Both the position numbers and the translations under genes were made by a program. From an uncultured Oscillospiraceae bacterium (lineage in GTDB: Bacteria; Bacillota; Clostridia; Oscillospirales; Oscillospiraceae), in assembly GCA_934670025.1 (NCBI GenBank), contig CAKUOS010000005.1, positions 1 to 64,000 on the forward strand: DNA of 64,000 bases, written 5' to 3'. Numbering within the stretch: position 1 is the stretch's first letter; every line of letters begins with the position of its first letter. Shown here piece after piece: positions 8,384 through 17,466 of this stretch. Below the pieces are notes generated by a model. The model searched no databases. It was not told where the DNA came from and saw only the letters and a list, made by a program, of their open reading frames with translations.

Positions 8384-8412
8384 CAAAAGCGCCCTCCCGA
8401 GCGGGAGGGCGC
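8384..8412. terminator. Terminator of adeC (and MerR gene)
   Basis: Hairpin GCGCCCTCCC / GGGAGGGCGC with loop GAGC. The T-run is best on the minus strand, so it mainly ends the adenine deaminase gene. Confidence 0.75.
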
Positions 8413-8420
8413 TTGCCGGT

Positions 8421-10157
8421 TTATACGTACTGCTGCGTTTCAACGTCGATGACGCCGCGCGTCGTGATGCGCAGCTTCGGAATGACGGGCAGCGCCATGA
8501 AGCTGAGCGTCATGAACGGGTCGACGCCGCGGTTGACGCCGAGATCAAAGGCCGCGGCCTTCGCCGCCTCGAGCTGATCGTTGACCTCGGTCAGCGGCCG
8601 GTCGGACATGATGCCCGCGATCTCCAATACGACCTCGCCCTTGACTTCGCCGTTTTCGACCACGACGATGCCGCCGTGCGACGCGACGACGCGGTTGGCC
8701 GCGGCGGCCATATCCTCGGCGTTTGCGCCGACGACGATGATGTTGTGCGAGTCGTGCGAGATGCTCGTCGCCACCGCGCCGGCCTTCAGTCCGTAGCCCT
8801 GGATGTAGCCGAGGCCGATGTGGTGCGTGTTCTTGTGGCGCTCGATGACGGCGATCTTCAGAATATCCTGCGTCGTGTCGATGTGATCGGCGTAGCCGTT
8901 GTCGGTGGTGATGATCTCGCCCGGGATCATGCCGAGCAGACCTCTTCTGCGGCCGTCGTCAAAATCGGCGGGCGTGAGCGTCGAGACGTGGAAGGTGTCG
9001 TGCGCGCGATTGTCGAGATATTCCTCGATCTGCGGCGCTTCAAAGTCGCGCAGCTCGCCGTTGTTCCAGTACAGAACGCCCTTTTTGAACACCATCTCGA
9101 CGTTAAAGTCCCTGAAATTGTCGATGACCGCGAAGTCGGCCAGATAGCCCGGCGCGATGGCGCCGCGGTTATTGAGCAGGAAGTAGCGCGAGGCGTGGTG
9201 GCACGCGACCTTGACCGCAAGGATCGGGTCGACGCCGTATTTGTTGATGGCCTCGCGCGCGATATAGTCGATGTGGCCCTTTTCGAGCAGATCGCTCGGG
9301 TGCTTGTCGTCGGTGCAGAACATACACCGCTCTGCATACTGCGTGGTCAGCAGCGGCGCGAGCGCTTCGAGATTTCTGGCCGCCGTGCCCTCGCGGATCA
9401 TGATGAACTGGCCGCGCCGCAGCTTTGCCAGCGCGTCTTCCATCGTCGCGCACTCGTGGTCGGAGTAAACGCCGGCCGCGATGTAGGTGTCAAGATCCTT
9501 GCCGGTCAGACCCGGCGCGTGGCCGTCGATCTTCTTGTGGTGTGCCTGCGAGGCGACGATCTTCGCCACGACCTCCTGGTCGTTGTGGATGACGCCGTAG
9601 GAGTTCATCATCTCGGCCAGGCCCTGCACTCTGGGATAGTCGTAGAACGAGTCGATCGCGCGGTAGTCGAGATTCGCGCCCGATTCGTCCATCGGCGTTG
9701 CCGGCACGCACGACGGCAGCATGAAGCGCACGTCGATCGGCAGCCCTTCGGTCGCCTGGAACATATAGTCGATGCCGTCGGTGCCCATGACGTTCGTGAT
9801 CTCGTGCGGGTCGGTGATGACGGTGGTCGTGCCGTGCGGCAGCGTCGCGCGGACGAATTCCTTCGGCGTGACGAGGCTCGATTCGAGATGGATGTGCGCG
9901 TCGACGAAGCCCGGGCAGACGATCTTGCCGGTCATGTCGTATTCGACCTCGCCCTCATAGCTGCCAAGACCCACGATCAGGCCGTTGGCGCAGGCGATGT
10001 CACACGTGCGCAGCTCGTTGGAGAATACATTCACATACGTCGCGTTTTTCAGGACCAGATCGGCCTTCTGCCGGCCGGAGGCAGCCTCGATGACGCGCTG
10101 TTTTTTCAGCAGCTTCCGCTGGATCTTGCCGGCGTAGCTTTCAATGGGAGCAGACAT
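8421..10157 (-). CDS. adeC: Adenine deaminase
   Basis: A 578-residue amidohydrolase that deaminates adenine to hypoxanthine in purine salvage. Metal ligands are visible in GFVDAHIHLESSLV (HxH, near residue 92), and family blocks follow in VITDPHEITNVMG, DGHAPGLTGKDL, YSDHECATMEDA and CTDDKHPSDLLEKGHID. The C-terminal half has the adenine deaminase domain with SHDSHNIIVVGAN. Length is standard. The ATG at 10157 has AAAGGAAG 7 nt upstream. It stands alone behind its own promoter. It fits with guanine deaminase and the Mo hydroxylase elsewhere in this window as purine-degrading capacity. Confidence 0.95.
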   Translation of the reverse strand: MSAPIESYAGKIQRKLLKKQRVIEAASGRQKADLVLKNATYVNVFSNELRTCDIACANGLIVGLGSYEGEVEYDMTGKIVCPGFVDAHIHLESSLVTPKEFVRATLPHGTTTVITDPHEITNVMGTDGIDYMFQATEGLPIDVRFMLPSCVPATPMDESGANLDYRAIDSFYDYPRVQGLAEMMNSYGVIHNDQEVVAKIVASQAHHKKIDGHAPGLTGKDLDTYIAAGVYSDHECATMEDALAKLRRGQFIMIREGTAARNLEALAPLLTTQYAERCMFCTDDKHPSDLLEKGHIDYIAREAINKYGVDPILAVKVACHHASRYFLLNNRGAIAPGYLADFAVIDNFRDFNVEMVFKKGVLYWNNGELRDFEAPQIEEYLDNRAHDTFHVSTLTPADFDDGRRRGLLGMIPGEIITTDNGYADHIDTTQDILKIAVIERHKNTHHIGLGYIQGYGLKAGAVATSISHDSHNIIVVGANAEDMAAAANRVVASHGGIVVVENGEVKGEVVLEIAGIMSDRPLTEVNDQLEAAKAAAFDLGVNRGVDPFMTLSFMALPVIPKLRITTRGVIDVETQQYV

Positions 10158-10213
10158 GGTGCATCTTCCTTTCTTTATACGTTCAGTTTTGCTTTTAGCT
10201 GATATTAGATGGA

Positions 10214-10243
10214 ATTATAGCACCGTCCTGCGGCCATTGTCCA
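10214..10243 (-). promoter_or_regulatory. Sigma-A promoter of adeC
   Basis: Minus strand TGGACA, 18-bp spacer, TATAAT, giving a leader of about 50 nt, too short for a purine riboswitch. Confidence 0.6.
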
Positions 10244-10343
10244 TGTTCAAATTATACGGAATGTCGCACTTTCTTTTTTGCAATCTGTACAGACGCGCGC
10301 GGATGTGGTATTCTATGAGTAGAAAAACTGGAGGCAAATAGCC

Positions 10344-10889
10344 ATGAAACTTCTGATGCACATCTGCTGCGCGCCGTGCGCGAATATGCCCATCGACGCG
10401 CTGCGCGCCGATGGGATCGACCTCACGGGCTACTGGTATAACCCGAACATCCATCCCTTTACCGAATACCGCGCGCGCAGAAACTGTTTGCAGGACTACG
10501 CAAAGACGATCGAGCTGCCGCTTCTCGTGCGCGACGACTACGGTCTGCGGCCATTCGTGCGCGCCGTGGCGGAGGATATTGACGGCCGCTGCGTCAAATG
10601 CTATGAAATGCGCCTGTATGAGGCCGCGCGCGCGGCGAAAGAGGGCGGCTTCGACGCCTTTACGTCCTCTCTTTTCATCAGTCCCTATCAGAAGCATGAG
10701 CTGATGCGCGACGTGGCCTACCGCGCGGCGGAGGAAGTCGGCGTGCAGTTTTACTATCAGGATTTCCGCCCCATGTTCCGCGACGGACAGGCGCGGGCGC
10801 GCGAGCTCGGCTTTTATATGCAGAAATACTGCGGCTGCGTCTTCTCCGAGCAGGAGCGGTATCAGAAGCCCACGCGGATCGTCCGCTGA
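10344..10889 (+). CDS. queH: Epoxyqueuosine reductase QueH
   Basis: A 181-residue protein of the QueH (formerly DUF208) family, which reduces epoxyqueuosine to queuosine in tRNA, replacing the cobalamin-dependent QueG. The hallmark HICCAPC is at residues 6-12, a second Cys pair is in GRCVKCYEMRL, and further Cys residues near the end (YCGCVFSE) complete the Fe-S and metal sites. Length is normal. The ATG at 10344 has GGAGG 10 nt upstream. Together with queT at 57.5 kb it shows that this organism uses the queuosine pathway. Confidence 0.92.
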   Translation: MKLLMHICCAPCANMPIDALRADGIDLTGYWYNPNIHPFTEYRARRNCLQDYAKTIELPLLVRDDYGLRPFVRAVAEDIDGRCVKCYEMRLYEAARAAKEGGFDAFTSSLFISPYQKHELMRDVAYRAAEEVGVQFYYQDFRPMFRDGQARARELGFYMQKYCGCVFSEQERYQKPTRIVR

Positions 10890-10916
10890 AAACCACAAAG
10901 AATAGCGAGGAGACCC

Positions 10917-11774
10917 ATGAAAAAACGAATGCTTGCCGCGCTGCTTGCGGCGCTTTTCTGCCTGAATCTGTGCGCGTGCGCGTCCCGGACTGCCGAAACT
11001 GCCGACGTGCTTTCGACGACCGCGCCGGTCGACGCGATGACGCGCGCACTGCTGGAAAATACTGGTCTGCGGACCGGCCGCGTCGTGACCGAGTCCGTCT
11101 CGTGCCTGCACGACTATACGCTCACCGTCGCGCAGATGGAGAAGATCGGGAAAGCCGGCGTCGTCGTCTGCACCGGCCTCGGGCTGGAGGATTTTATGGC
11201 CGACGCGCTTACGACCGCGCAGAAAACCATCACGGCGTCTGACGGGATCGAGACGCTGCCGGGCGAAGACGGCCCGGACCCGCATATCTGGCTCGACCCG
11301 ATGAACTGCGTGCGGATGTGTGAGAATATCGCCGCCGGTCTGGCGGAATGCTACCCCGAACACGCCGCCGTCATCGAGCAGAATCTACAGGCCGTGCGAG
11401 CTGAATACGAGGCCGCGCAGGCGTATGGCGGCGAAGCGCTCAAAGATCTCTCCTGCCGGGAGCTTGTCACGTTCCACGACGGGTTTTCCTATTTTGCCCG
11501 CGCGTTCGGCCTGACCATCGCCGCAGCGATGGAAATTGAAGAGGGGAGCGAGCCTTCGGCCCGCGAGATCGAGTCGATCATCCGCCTCATTGAAGAGCGC
11601 GCCATCCCGGCCGTCTTCTGCGAGGAAAACGGCGAAACGCTCACCGCCGATACCGTCGCAAAGCAGACCGGCGCGGGCCGGTTCACGCTCACGATGGGCA
11701 TGGGCGAGGGCGATACCGGCTGCACCGACGCCATTTATAAAAATATCGACACCATCCGGGAGGCGCTTTCATGA
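10917..11774 (+). CDS. Metal (Zn/Mn) ABC transporter substrate-binding lipoprotein
   Basis: A 285-residue ZnuA/TroA-like (cluster A-I) binding lipoprotein. A signal peptide ends in a lipobox LCAC, with lipid-anchored Cys near residue 20. Metal ligands are visible: His in SCLHDYTL, His in GPDPHIWLDP, His in VTFHDGFSY and an acidic residue in VFCEENGE. There is no long His-rich loop. It overlaps the ATPase gene by 4 bp (ATGA), so the three transporter genes are translationally coupled. Zn versus Mn cannot be decided from sequence; zinc is more usual with this arrangement. Confidence 0.9.
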   Translation: MKKRMLAALLAALFCLNLCACASRTAETADVLSTTAPVDAMTRALLENTGLRTGRVVTESVSCLHDYTLTVAQMEKIGKAGVVVCTGLGLEDFMADALTTAQKTITASDGIETLPGEDGPDPHIWLDPMNCVRMCENIAAGLAECYPEHAAVIEQNLQAVRAEYEAAQAYGGEALKDLSCRELVTFHDGFSYFARAFGLTIAAAMEIEEGSEPSAREIESIIRLIEERAIPAVFCEENGETLTADTVAKQTGAGRFTLTMGMGEGDTGCTDAIYKNIDTIREALS

Positions 11775-12532
11775 TACCGCATACACACGCGCGCGCGGGT
11801 GACTGTGACCACGCCTGCTGCCTGAAGATCGAACACCTGACCGTCCGCATCGGCGGCGATACCATTCTGGACGATATCGGTCTGCATATGCACTGCGGCC
11901 GCATGGTCGCGCTCATCGGCCCGAACGGCGCGGGCAAATCGACGCTCATCCGCGCCATCCTCGGCCAGCAGGAGTACGAGGGCAGCATCACCTTCCACGA
12001 GGCCGGCGGAAAGGAATCGAAGGTCCGCATCGGCTACGTGCCGCAGAGCCCGGCCTTCGACCGCGGCGACCCGGTCAGCGTCATGGACTTTTTCACCTGC
12101 TGTATCTTCAAGCGCCCTGCGTTCCTGCGCCCGACAAAGGCCATGCGCGAAAAGGTGCTCGGCTGCCTTGCAAACGTCCACGGCGAATCGCTCATCGACA
12201 AGCGCATCGGCGCGCTTTCGGGCGGCGAATTGCAGCGCGTGCTGCTTGCGCTGGCGCTTGAGCCGATGCCGAACATCCTGATCCTCGACGAGCCGCTCTC
12301 GGGCGTCGACGTCGAGGGCATGACGCTGCTTATGGATATGCTCGACGAGATCCGCAAAAAATTCGACCTGTCGATCCTCATGACGACGCATGATTTTACC
12401 ATGCTCGAGCGCTATTGCGACCAGGTCGTCCTCCTGCGCGGAAAGATCCTTCGGCGCGGCACGCCGCTGGACGTGCTCAATTCCGAGGAATTCGCGCAGG
12501 CATTCCGCATGGGAGGAGGCGCGCAGGCATGA
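11771..12532 (+). CDS. Metal ABC transporter ATP-binding protein
   Basis: A 253-residue ABC ATPase: Walker A GPNGAGKST near residue 56, Q-loop YVPQSP, signature LSGGELQRV, Walker B ILILDEPLSGVD and switch His in TTHDF. The partner genes on both sides place it in a ZnuC-like importer. Unusual is a 17-residue N-terminal extension with several His and Cys residues (HTHARAGDCDHACC) before the usual beginning of the fold; it could bind metal or merely reflect an upstream start. The ATG is part of the ATGA overlap with the preceding gene. Confidence 0.92.
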   Translation: MIPHTHARAGDCDHACCLKIEHLTVRIGGDTILDDIGLHMHCGRMVALIGPNGAGKSTLIRAILGQQEYEGSITFHEAGGKESKVRIGYVPQSPAFDRGDPVSVMDFFTCCIFKRPAFLRPTKAMREKVLGCLANVHGESLIDKRIGALSGGELQRVLLALALEPMPNILILDEPLSGVDVEGMTLLMDMLDEIRKKFDLSILMTTHDFTMLERYCDQVVLLRGKILRRGTPLDVLNSEEFAQAFRMGGGAQA

Positions 12533-13368
12533 CACTCTGGTATACGCTCATCGACAGTCTCGGCATCGGGATGTTTGAGATGGATTTCATGAAAAACGCG
12601 CTTCTGGCCGTGCTGCTGCTCGGGCCGCTGTTCGGCCTTCTGTCCACGATGATCGTCACAGGCAAACTGAGCTTTTTCTCCGACGCGCTCGGCCATTCTG
12701 GCTTTACGGGCGTGGCCATCGGCGCGCTTTGCGGCGTGATGCAGCCCATCGGCTTCGCCGTGGGGCTGTCGGTCCTGTTTGCGCTGCTGTTTTCCTACGT
12801 GCGCAGCCGCTCGACCCAGTCGGCCGATACCATCATCGGCGTCTTTTCCTCCACGGCCGTGGCGCTCGGCATCTTCATCGTCACGCTCGGCGGCAGGAGC
12901 TTTACGAAGTTCAACCGCTATCTCATCGGCGATATCCTCTCCGTCTCGCCGGCGGAGCTTGCGCTGCTGGCCGCCGTGCTGCTGGCCGTGATCGTTTTGT
13001 GGGTGCTCGCGTCCAATAAGCTCATCCTCACCGCCGTCCATCCGCAGCTGGCCGCCTCGCGCGGTCTTGCGACAAGGCGCTGGGAGACGCTCTTCACCGT
13101 CGCCATCGCCATCGTCGTTACGCTGGCCATGAGCTGGGTCGGCCTGATGGTCATCAACTCCCTGCTCGTCCTGCCGGCGGCGGCCTCGCGCAATCTGGCG
13201 CGGAATCTGCGGCAGTATCACCTTTTGTCCGTCCTTTCCGCGCTCGTCTGCGGCCTTCTGGGCCTCGCCGCGGCCTACGGCCTCGGCTGCTCGGCCGGCG
13301 CGACGATCGCGCTGCTGCTTTCGGCCTATTTTGCCGTCTCCTTCGCGCTGCGCGGCAGAGCGGGCTGA
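12529..13368 (+). CDS. Metal ABC transporter permease
   Basis: A 279-residue permease of the ABC-3 (ZnuB/TroC) family with about eight hydrophobic segments; family motifs include SFFSDALGHSGFTGVAIG near residue 45 and GLMVINSLLVLPAAASRNLA near residue 205. The start at 12529 overlaps the ATPase stop (ATGA) and has GGAGG 10 nt before it; the same frame is open upstream but inside the ATPase gene. It completes a substrate-binding, ATPase and permease set. No Zur gene is nearby. Confidence 0.92.
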   Translation: MTLWYTLIDSLGIGMFEMDFMKNALLAVLLLGPLFGLLSTMIVTGKLSFFSDALGHSGFTGVAIGALCGVMQPIGFAVGLSVLFALLFSYVRSRSTQSADTIIGVFSSTAVALGIFIVTLGGRSFTKFNRYLIGDILSVSPAELALLAAVLLAVIVLWVLASNKLILTAVHPQLAASRGLATRRWETLFTVAIAIVVTLAMSWVGLMVINSLLVLPAAASRNLARNLRQYHLLSVLSALVCGLLGLAAAYGLGCSAGATIALLLSAYFAVSFALRGRAG

Positions 13369-13429
13369 AATCCGCGATAAAACACAAAAATTTCCGCTTT
13401 CTTCGCACGGATTCCATTTCTTCTGCCAC

Positions 13430-13458
13430 TTGTGTGCGGAAACGAAGTGTGCTAAACT
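13430..13458 (+). promoter_or_regulatory. Probable promoter of the amidohydrolase-glcK-pgi operon
   Basis: TTGTGT, 17-bp spacer, TAAACT, about 35 nt before the first start codon. Moderate match. Confidence 0.4.
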
Positions 13459-13491
13459 TTTGATGATTGAAGGAATAAGGCAGAGAGTATC

Positions 13492-14289
13492 ATGAAAATT
13501 GCAGACATTCACGCACATATTTTCCCGGAAAAGCTCGCGGAAAAGGCGTCGCACTCCATCGGCGATTTCTACGGCGTTTCCATCACGCGCGAGGCCGATA
13601 TACCGTGCCTCGTGCGCGAAGACCGGCTGGCCGGCATCACGCGCTGCGTCGTCTCCAACTCCGCGACGAGCCCGAAGCAGGTCGCAAACGCCAACACGTT
13701 TCTGGCCGAGGCCGTGCGCGGGCACGACGGCTATATCGCCTTCGGCACCATCTACCCCGGCATGGACGGCTTTGAAGCGGAGCTTGACCGGATGCTGGCG
13801 CTCGGCATCCGCGGCGTCAAGATCCACCCCGACTTCCAGAAGCTCGCCATCGACGACGAACGCGGCGTCGACACCTACCGCGCCATCGCGCGCCGCGGTC
13901 TGCCGGTGCTGTTTCACATGGGCGATAACCGCTATGACTTCTCCTCGCCCGAGCGGCTGACGAATCTTCTGCGGCGCGTGCCGGATCTTCGCGTCGTTGC
14001 CGCGCACTTCGGCGGCTGGACGATCTGGCCGCAGTCGCTGGCGCATCCGCAGCCCGAGAGCGTCCTGTACGACACGTCCTCCACGCTCGGCATGGTCAGC
14101 CGCGATATGGCGCTGCGCCTGATCGACAAATTCGGCCCCGACCGCCTGATCTTCGGCACGGATTTCCCAATGTGGAGCCCGAAGGAAGAGCTTGCGCGCT
14201 TCGATTCCCTCGGCCTCGACGAGACTTCGCGGCAGAAGATCCTCTACGGCAACTTCATGCGGCTGCTCGGCCTGACAGACGACGAATAA
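13492..14289 (+). CDS. Amidohydrolase (metal-dependent TIM-barrel hydrolase)
   Basis: A 265-residue protein of the amidohydrolase_2 group (ACMSD-like). Seen: metal-binding HxH in IADIHAHIFPEK at residues 3-14, GIRGVKIHPDFQ near residue 105, VLFHMGD, VVAAHFGGW and FGTDFPMWSPKEE near residue 220 (the Asp ligand). These enzymes hydrolyse or decarboxylate varied substrates; this one cannot be assigned. It is the first gene of an operon with glucokinase and phosphoglucose isomerase (20-bp gap), which may mean a sugar-linked substrate, but that is conjecture. Start supported by a GAAGGAA-like site about 20 nt upstream, so translation initiation may be weak. Confidence 0.82.
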   Translation: MKIADIHAHIFPEKLAEKASHSIGDFYGVSITREADIPCLVREDRLAGITRCVVSNSATSPKQVANANTFLAEAVRGHDGYIAFGTIYPGMDGFEAELDRMLALGIRGVKIHPDFQKLAIDDERGVDTYRAIARRGLPVLFHMGDNRYDFSSPERLTNLLRRVPDLRVVAAHFGGWTIWPQSLAHPQPESVLYDTSSTLGMVSRDMALRLIDKFGPDRLIFGTDFPMWSPKEELARFDSLGLDETSRQKILYGNFMRLLGLTDDE

Positions 14290-14308
14290 AAGAAAAGAGG
14301 AACGGCAT

Positions 14309-15259
14309 ATGTATCAGATCGGCATCGACATCGGCGGCACGAACGTAAAGATCGGCCTGCTGGACGCATCCCTGACGCTTGCGGCGGAGGGCTCCATCCC
14401 GTTTCCGCACACTACGGCGGAGGATATGGCGCAGAAGATCCGCGCTGCGGTCGACGGACTGCTGGCGCAGCAGGGCGCTTCGGCGGCGGATATCGGATCC
14501 GTCGGCGCGGTCGTGCCCGGCAGCATCGACATTGCGGGCGAGACGGTCATCGACGCGCACAATCTGGATTTCCACAATGTCCCCCTGCGCGCCATCCTGC
14601 GCGCGCAGTTCCCCGGCGTTCCGGTCTATATCGCCAACGATGCCAACGGCGCTGCGCTGGCGGAGCTTTATAAGGGCGCGTTCGTGGGACATCAGACCGG
14701 CGTCCTGCTGACGCTCGGCACGGGCCTTGGCGGCGGCATCATCCTGAACGGCAAAATGTTCAACGGCGGCCGCAATCAGGGCGTCGAGCTCGGCCACGCC
14801 TTCCTTGTCGACGGCGGCGAGCACTGCACCTGCGGCAACGACGGCTGCATGGAGGCGTATTGCGCGGCCTCGGCGCTCACGCGCGACGGCCGCCGCGCGA
14901 TGCAGGCGCACCCCGAGAGCCTGCTTGCCGAAAAGACCGGCGGCGACCCGGACAGGATCACGCCCAAGCTCGTCACCGACTGCGCCAAGGCCGGCGACGA
15001 GACGGCCATGCACGTGTTCGAGGTCTATCTCGGCCATCTGAGCTCGGCCTGCGCCTCGATCTACAACATTCTCGACCCCGAGGTCCTGGCGCTCGGCGGC
15101 GGCTTAAGCGCGGCGGGCAGCTTCCTGTTCGATCCGCTTCAGGAGCTCGTCACGCGCAAGTGCTTCTACAAGACCCGCGGGCCGCTCGTCCCGGCAGTGC
15201 TCGGCAACGAAGCCGGCATGGTCGGCGCGGCGCTGCTGGCGCAGGACGCAAAGAAGTAA
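14309..15259 (+). CDS. glcK: Glucokinase, ROK family
   Basis: A 316-residue ROK-family sugar kinase. ATP phosphate site [13 protein letters not shown] at residues 4-16; catalytic Asp in [12 protein letters not shown]; phosphate-2 motif [14 protein letters not shown]; and the structural zinc site [14 protein letters not shown] around residue 170, typical for bacterial ROK glucokinases. It phosphorylates glucose with ATP. It lies between the amidohydrolase and pgi with short gaps, so glucose phosphorylation and isomerisation are co-expressed. AGAGGA precedes the ATG by 8 nt. Confidence 0.92.
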   Translation: MYQIGIDIGGTNVKIGLLDASLTLAAEGSIPFPHTTAEDMAQKIRAAVDGLLAQQGASAADIGSVGAVVPGSIDIAGETVIDAHNLDFHNVPLRAILRAQFPGVPVYIANDANGAALAELYKGAFVGHQTGVLLTLGTGLGGGIILNGKMFNGGRNQGVELGHAFLVDGGEHCTCGNDGCMEAYCAASALTRDGRRAMQAHPESLLAEKTGGDPDRITPKLVTDCAKAGDETAMHVFEVYLGHLSSACASIYNILDPEVLALGGGLSAAGSFLFDPLQELVTRKCFYKTRGPLVPAVLGNEAGMVGAALLAQDAKK

Positions 15260-15296
15260 AAAACCTGAAAATCCACGCTGGAAGGAGCGTTTTCGT

Positions 15297-16583
15297 ATGG
15301 TAACGATCAATTTTGAAGGCACAAAACAGTTTTACGCACAGCAGCCCGACAGAGCCGCCGCACAGGCCGCGTTCGACACGCTGGTGAACGGCACCGGCGC
15401 GGGCAATGACTTTATCGGCTGGGTCGACCTGCCGGTGAACTACGACAAGGACGAGTTTGCCCGCATTCAGGCGGCCGCAGCGAAGATCCGGTCCGATTCC
15501 AGAGCGCTTGTCGTCATCGGCATCGGCGGCAGCTATCTCGGCGCGCGCGCCGTTGTGGAGCTTCTGAAGAGCCCGAACTACAACGCCCTGCCCAAGGATA
15601 CCCCCGATATCTACTTCGCGGGCAACGGCATCTCCTCCGACGCCGTGACGGAGATCCTCACCATGATCGGCGACCGCGACTTCTCCGTCAACGTCATCTC
15701 CAAATCCGGTACCACGACCGAGCCTGCCATCGCCTTCCGCATCTTCAAGGCCGCGCTCGAAAAGAAATACGGCGTTGAAGGCGCAAAGGGCCGCATCTAC
15801 GCCACCACCGACAAGCAAAAGGGCGCTCTGAAGACGCTCGCAAGCCGCGAAGGCTATGAGAGCTTCGTCGTGCCCGACAACGTCGGCGGCCGCTATTCCG
15901 TCCTCACCGCCGTGGGCCTTCTGCCGATCGCCTGCTGCGGCATCGACATTGAAGCCCTCATGCAGGGCGCACAGCGTGAGCGCGCCGAGACGCTCGAACA
16001 GGGCGTCGACAGCGTCGCCGTGCAGTACGCCATGAGCCGTCAGGCGCTTTTAAACGGCGGCAAGTCCATCGAGATCCTCGCGGCCTATGAGCCTTCGTTC
16101 CGCTTTATGGCCGAGTGGTGGAAGCAGCTCTACGGCGAATCCGAGGGCAAAGAGGGCAAGGGCATCTTCCCCGCCTCCGTCGATCTTACGCCGGATCTGC
16201 ATTCCATGGGCCAGTATATGCAGCAGGGCCAGCGCATTTTGCAGGAGACGGTCGTCTTCTTCGACCGTGCCCGGACGACCGTCGCCGTGCCGTCGGACGA
16301 AGAGAATCTCGACGGCCTCAATTACCTTGCCGGCCGCGCCATGCACGAGATCAACGAAAAGGCCATGCAGGCCACCAAGGCCGCGCATATCTCCGGCGGC
16401 GTGCCCGTCACCGAGATCCGCCTGCCCGCGATCACGGAAGAGGCCGTCGGCGCGCTCATCTATTTCTTCGAGTTTGCCTGCGGCGTCTCCGGTTATATGC
16501 AGGGCGTCAATCCCTTCGACCAGCCCGGTGTCGAGGCGTATAAGAAGAATATGTTCCATCTGCTCGGCAAGCCCGGCTATTAA
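15297..16583 (+). CDS. pgi: Glucose-6-phosphate isomerase
   Basis: A 428-residue phosphoglucose isomerase of the shorter Firmicutes type. SIS sugar-phosphate-binding motifs: [19 protein letters not shown] near residue 70 and [15 protein letters not shown] near residue 133; the catalytic Glu region appears as [10 protein letters not shown] and the conserved [13 protein letters not shown] block follows. It interconverts glucose 6-phosphate and fructose 6-phosphate. AAGGAG lies about 9 nt upstream of the ATG at 15297. It is last in the operon and followed by a strong hairpin terminator. Confidence 0.95.
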   Translation: MVTINFEGTKQFYAQQPDRAAAQAAFDTLVNGTGAGNDFIGWVDLPVNYDKDEFARIQAAAAKIRSDSRALVVIGIGGSYLGARAVVELLKSPNYNALPKDTPDIYFAGNGISSDAVTEILTMIGDRDFSVNVISKSGTTTEPAIAFRIFKAALEKKYGVEGAKGRIYATTDKQKGALKTLASREGYESFVVPDNVGGRYSVLTAVGLLPIACCGIDIEALMQGAQRERAETLEQGVDSVAVQYAMSRQALLNGGKSIEILAAYEPSFRFMAEWWKQLYGESEGKEGKGIFPASVDLTPDLHSMGQYMQQGQRILQETVVFFDRARTTVAVPSDEENLDGLNYLAGRAMHEINEKAMQATKAAHISGGVPVTEIRLPAITEEAVGALIYFFEFACGVSGYMQGVNPFDQPGVEAYKKNMFHLLGKPGY

Positions 16584-16598
16584 GATACAAAATACGCA

Positions 16599-16634
16599 GA
16601 TCTGTGCAGCTCCTGCGGGAGCTGCACAGATTTT
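16599..16634 (+). terminator. Terminator after pgi
   Basis: Stem TCTGTGCAGCTC / GAGCTGCACAGA followed by TTTT. Confidence 0.85.
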
Positions 16635-16658
16635 AAAACCGTCAAAGGAGCTCCGCCC

Positions 16659-17354
16659 GTGAACCAGACGTATCTCACCCTCGCCGCGCTTTTGCCGGCC
16701 GTCGTGCTCTTTGTCCGCGTCTACCGGCTCGACCGCATTGAAAAGGAGCCGCGCGCGCTGCTCGGACGGCTGGTCCTGCTCGGTGCGGTCTTCTCCGTCC
16801 CGGCTGCGCTGGCCGAGCTTGCGCTCGAGTATCTGCTCGGCGCGTATCTCGCGCCGCAGTCCATGCTCTTTCTGCTGCTCGATAATTTTCTCGTCATCGC
16901 CTTGTGCGAGGAGCTGGCCAAGCGCCTGCCGGTCATGCTCGCCGCGTGGGATCATCCCGCGTTCGACTACCGTTTCGACGCCATCGTCTATTGCGTCTCG
17001 TCGGCGCTGGGCTTCGCCGCGGTCGAGAATATCCTCTACGTCGTCCAGTCCGATCTGCGCACGGCCGTGGCGCGGGCGCTGTTGTCCGTGCCGGGGCATT
17101 TCTTCTTCGCGGTCAGCATGGGCAGCTTCTTAAGCCGCGCCAAGCAGGCCGAAAAGGCCGCGAGGCCCCGCCGTATGCGCGTTCTGCGCCGGTGCAGTCT
17201 CCTCGTGCCGATGCTTCTGCACGGCTTCTGGGATTTTTCCCTCTCCGTCGGGACCGTCTGGGCAACCATCCTGTTCTATGTCTTCGTCGTCGTGTTCTTC
17301 ATCCTCGCCGATGTGGAGCTTCGCCGCGCCTCGCGCATGGATCGCCGCCTCTGA
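16659..17354 (+). CDS. prsW: PrsW family intramembrane metalloprotease
   Basis: A 231-residue multi-pass membrane protein. PrsW family signatures: the paired acidic motif CEELAKRLPV near residue 82, FAAVENILY near residue 122, HFFFAVSMG near residue 145 and HGFWDF near residue 185. In Bacillus PrsW makes the site-1 cut in the anti-sigma factor RsiW; no sigW/rsiW pair is adjacent here, so its substrate is unknown. It uses a GTG start at 16659 with AAAGGAG 8 nt upstream. It is a single gene followed by its own hairpin terminator. Confidence 0.87.
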   Translation: MNQTYLTLAALLPAVVLFVRVYRLDRIEKEPRALLGRLVLLGAVFSVPAALAELALEYLLGAYLAPQSMLFLLLDNFLVIALCEELAKRLPVMLAAWDHPAFDYRFDAIVYCVSSALGFAAVENILYVVQSDLRTAVARALLSVPGHFFFAVSMGSFLSRAKQAEKAARPRRMRVLRRCSLLVPMLLHGFWDFSLSVGTVWATILFYVFVVVFFILADVELRRASRMDRRL

Positions 17355-17396
17355 CGCGCTATTTTCACCATCGTCGAACGAAACGTCCGAATTTCC

Positions 17397-17426
17397 AGCA
17401 GGACTGCGTTGCAGTCCTGCTCTTTT
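17397..17426 (+). terminator. Terminator after prsW
   Basis: Stem AGCAGGACTGC / GCAGTCCTGCT with loop GTT, then CTTTT. Its right arm is also used by the promoter of the next gene. Confidence 0.75.
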
Positions 17427-17437
17427 GCGCTTATAAT
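17409..17437 (+). promoter_or_regulatory. Promoter of the csd-like/DUF3343 operon
   Basis: TTGCAG, 17-bp spacer, TATAAT, overlapping the preceding terminator hairpin; the start codon follows about 30 nt later. Confidence 0.6.
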
Positions 17438-17466
17438 GGGAGAAAACAAGGAATCGGAGGCCGGTC

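Noticed and set aside
10158..10213. Purine riboswitch upstream of adenine deaminase
   Set aside because: The leader is only about 50 nt and lacks the conserved core.
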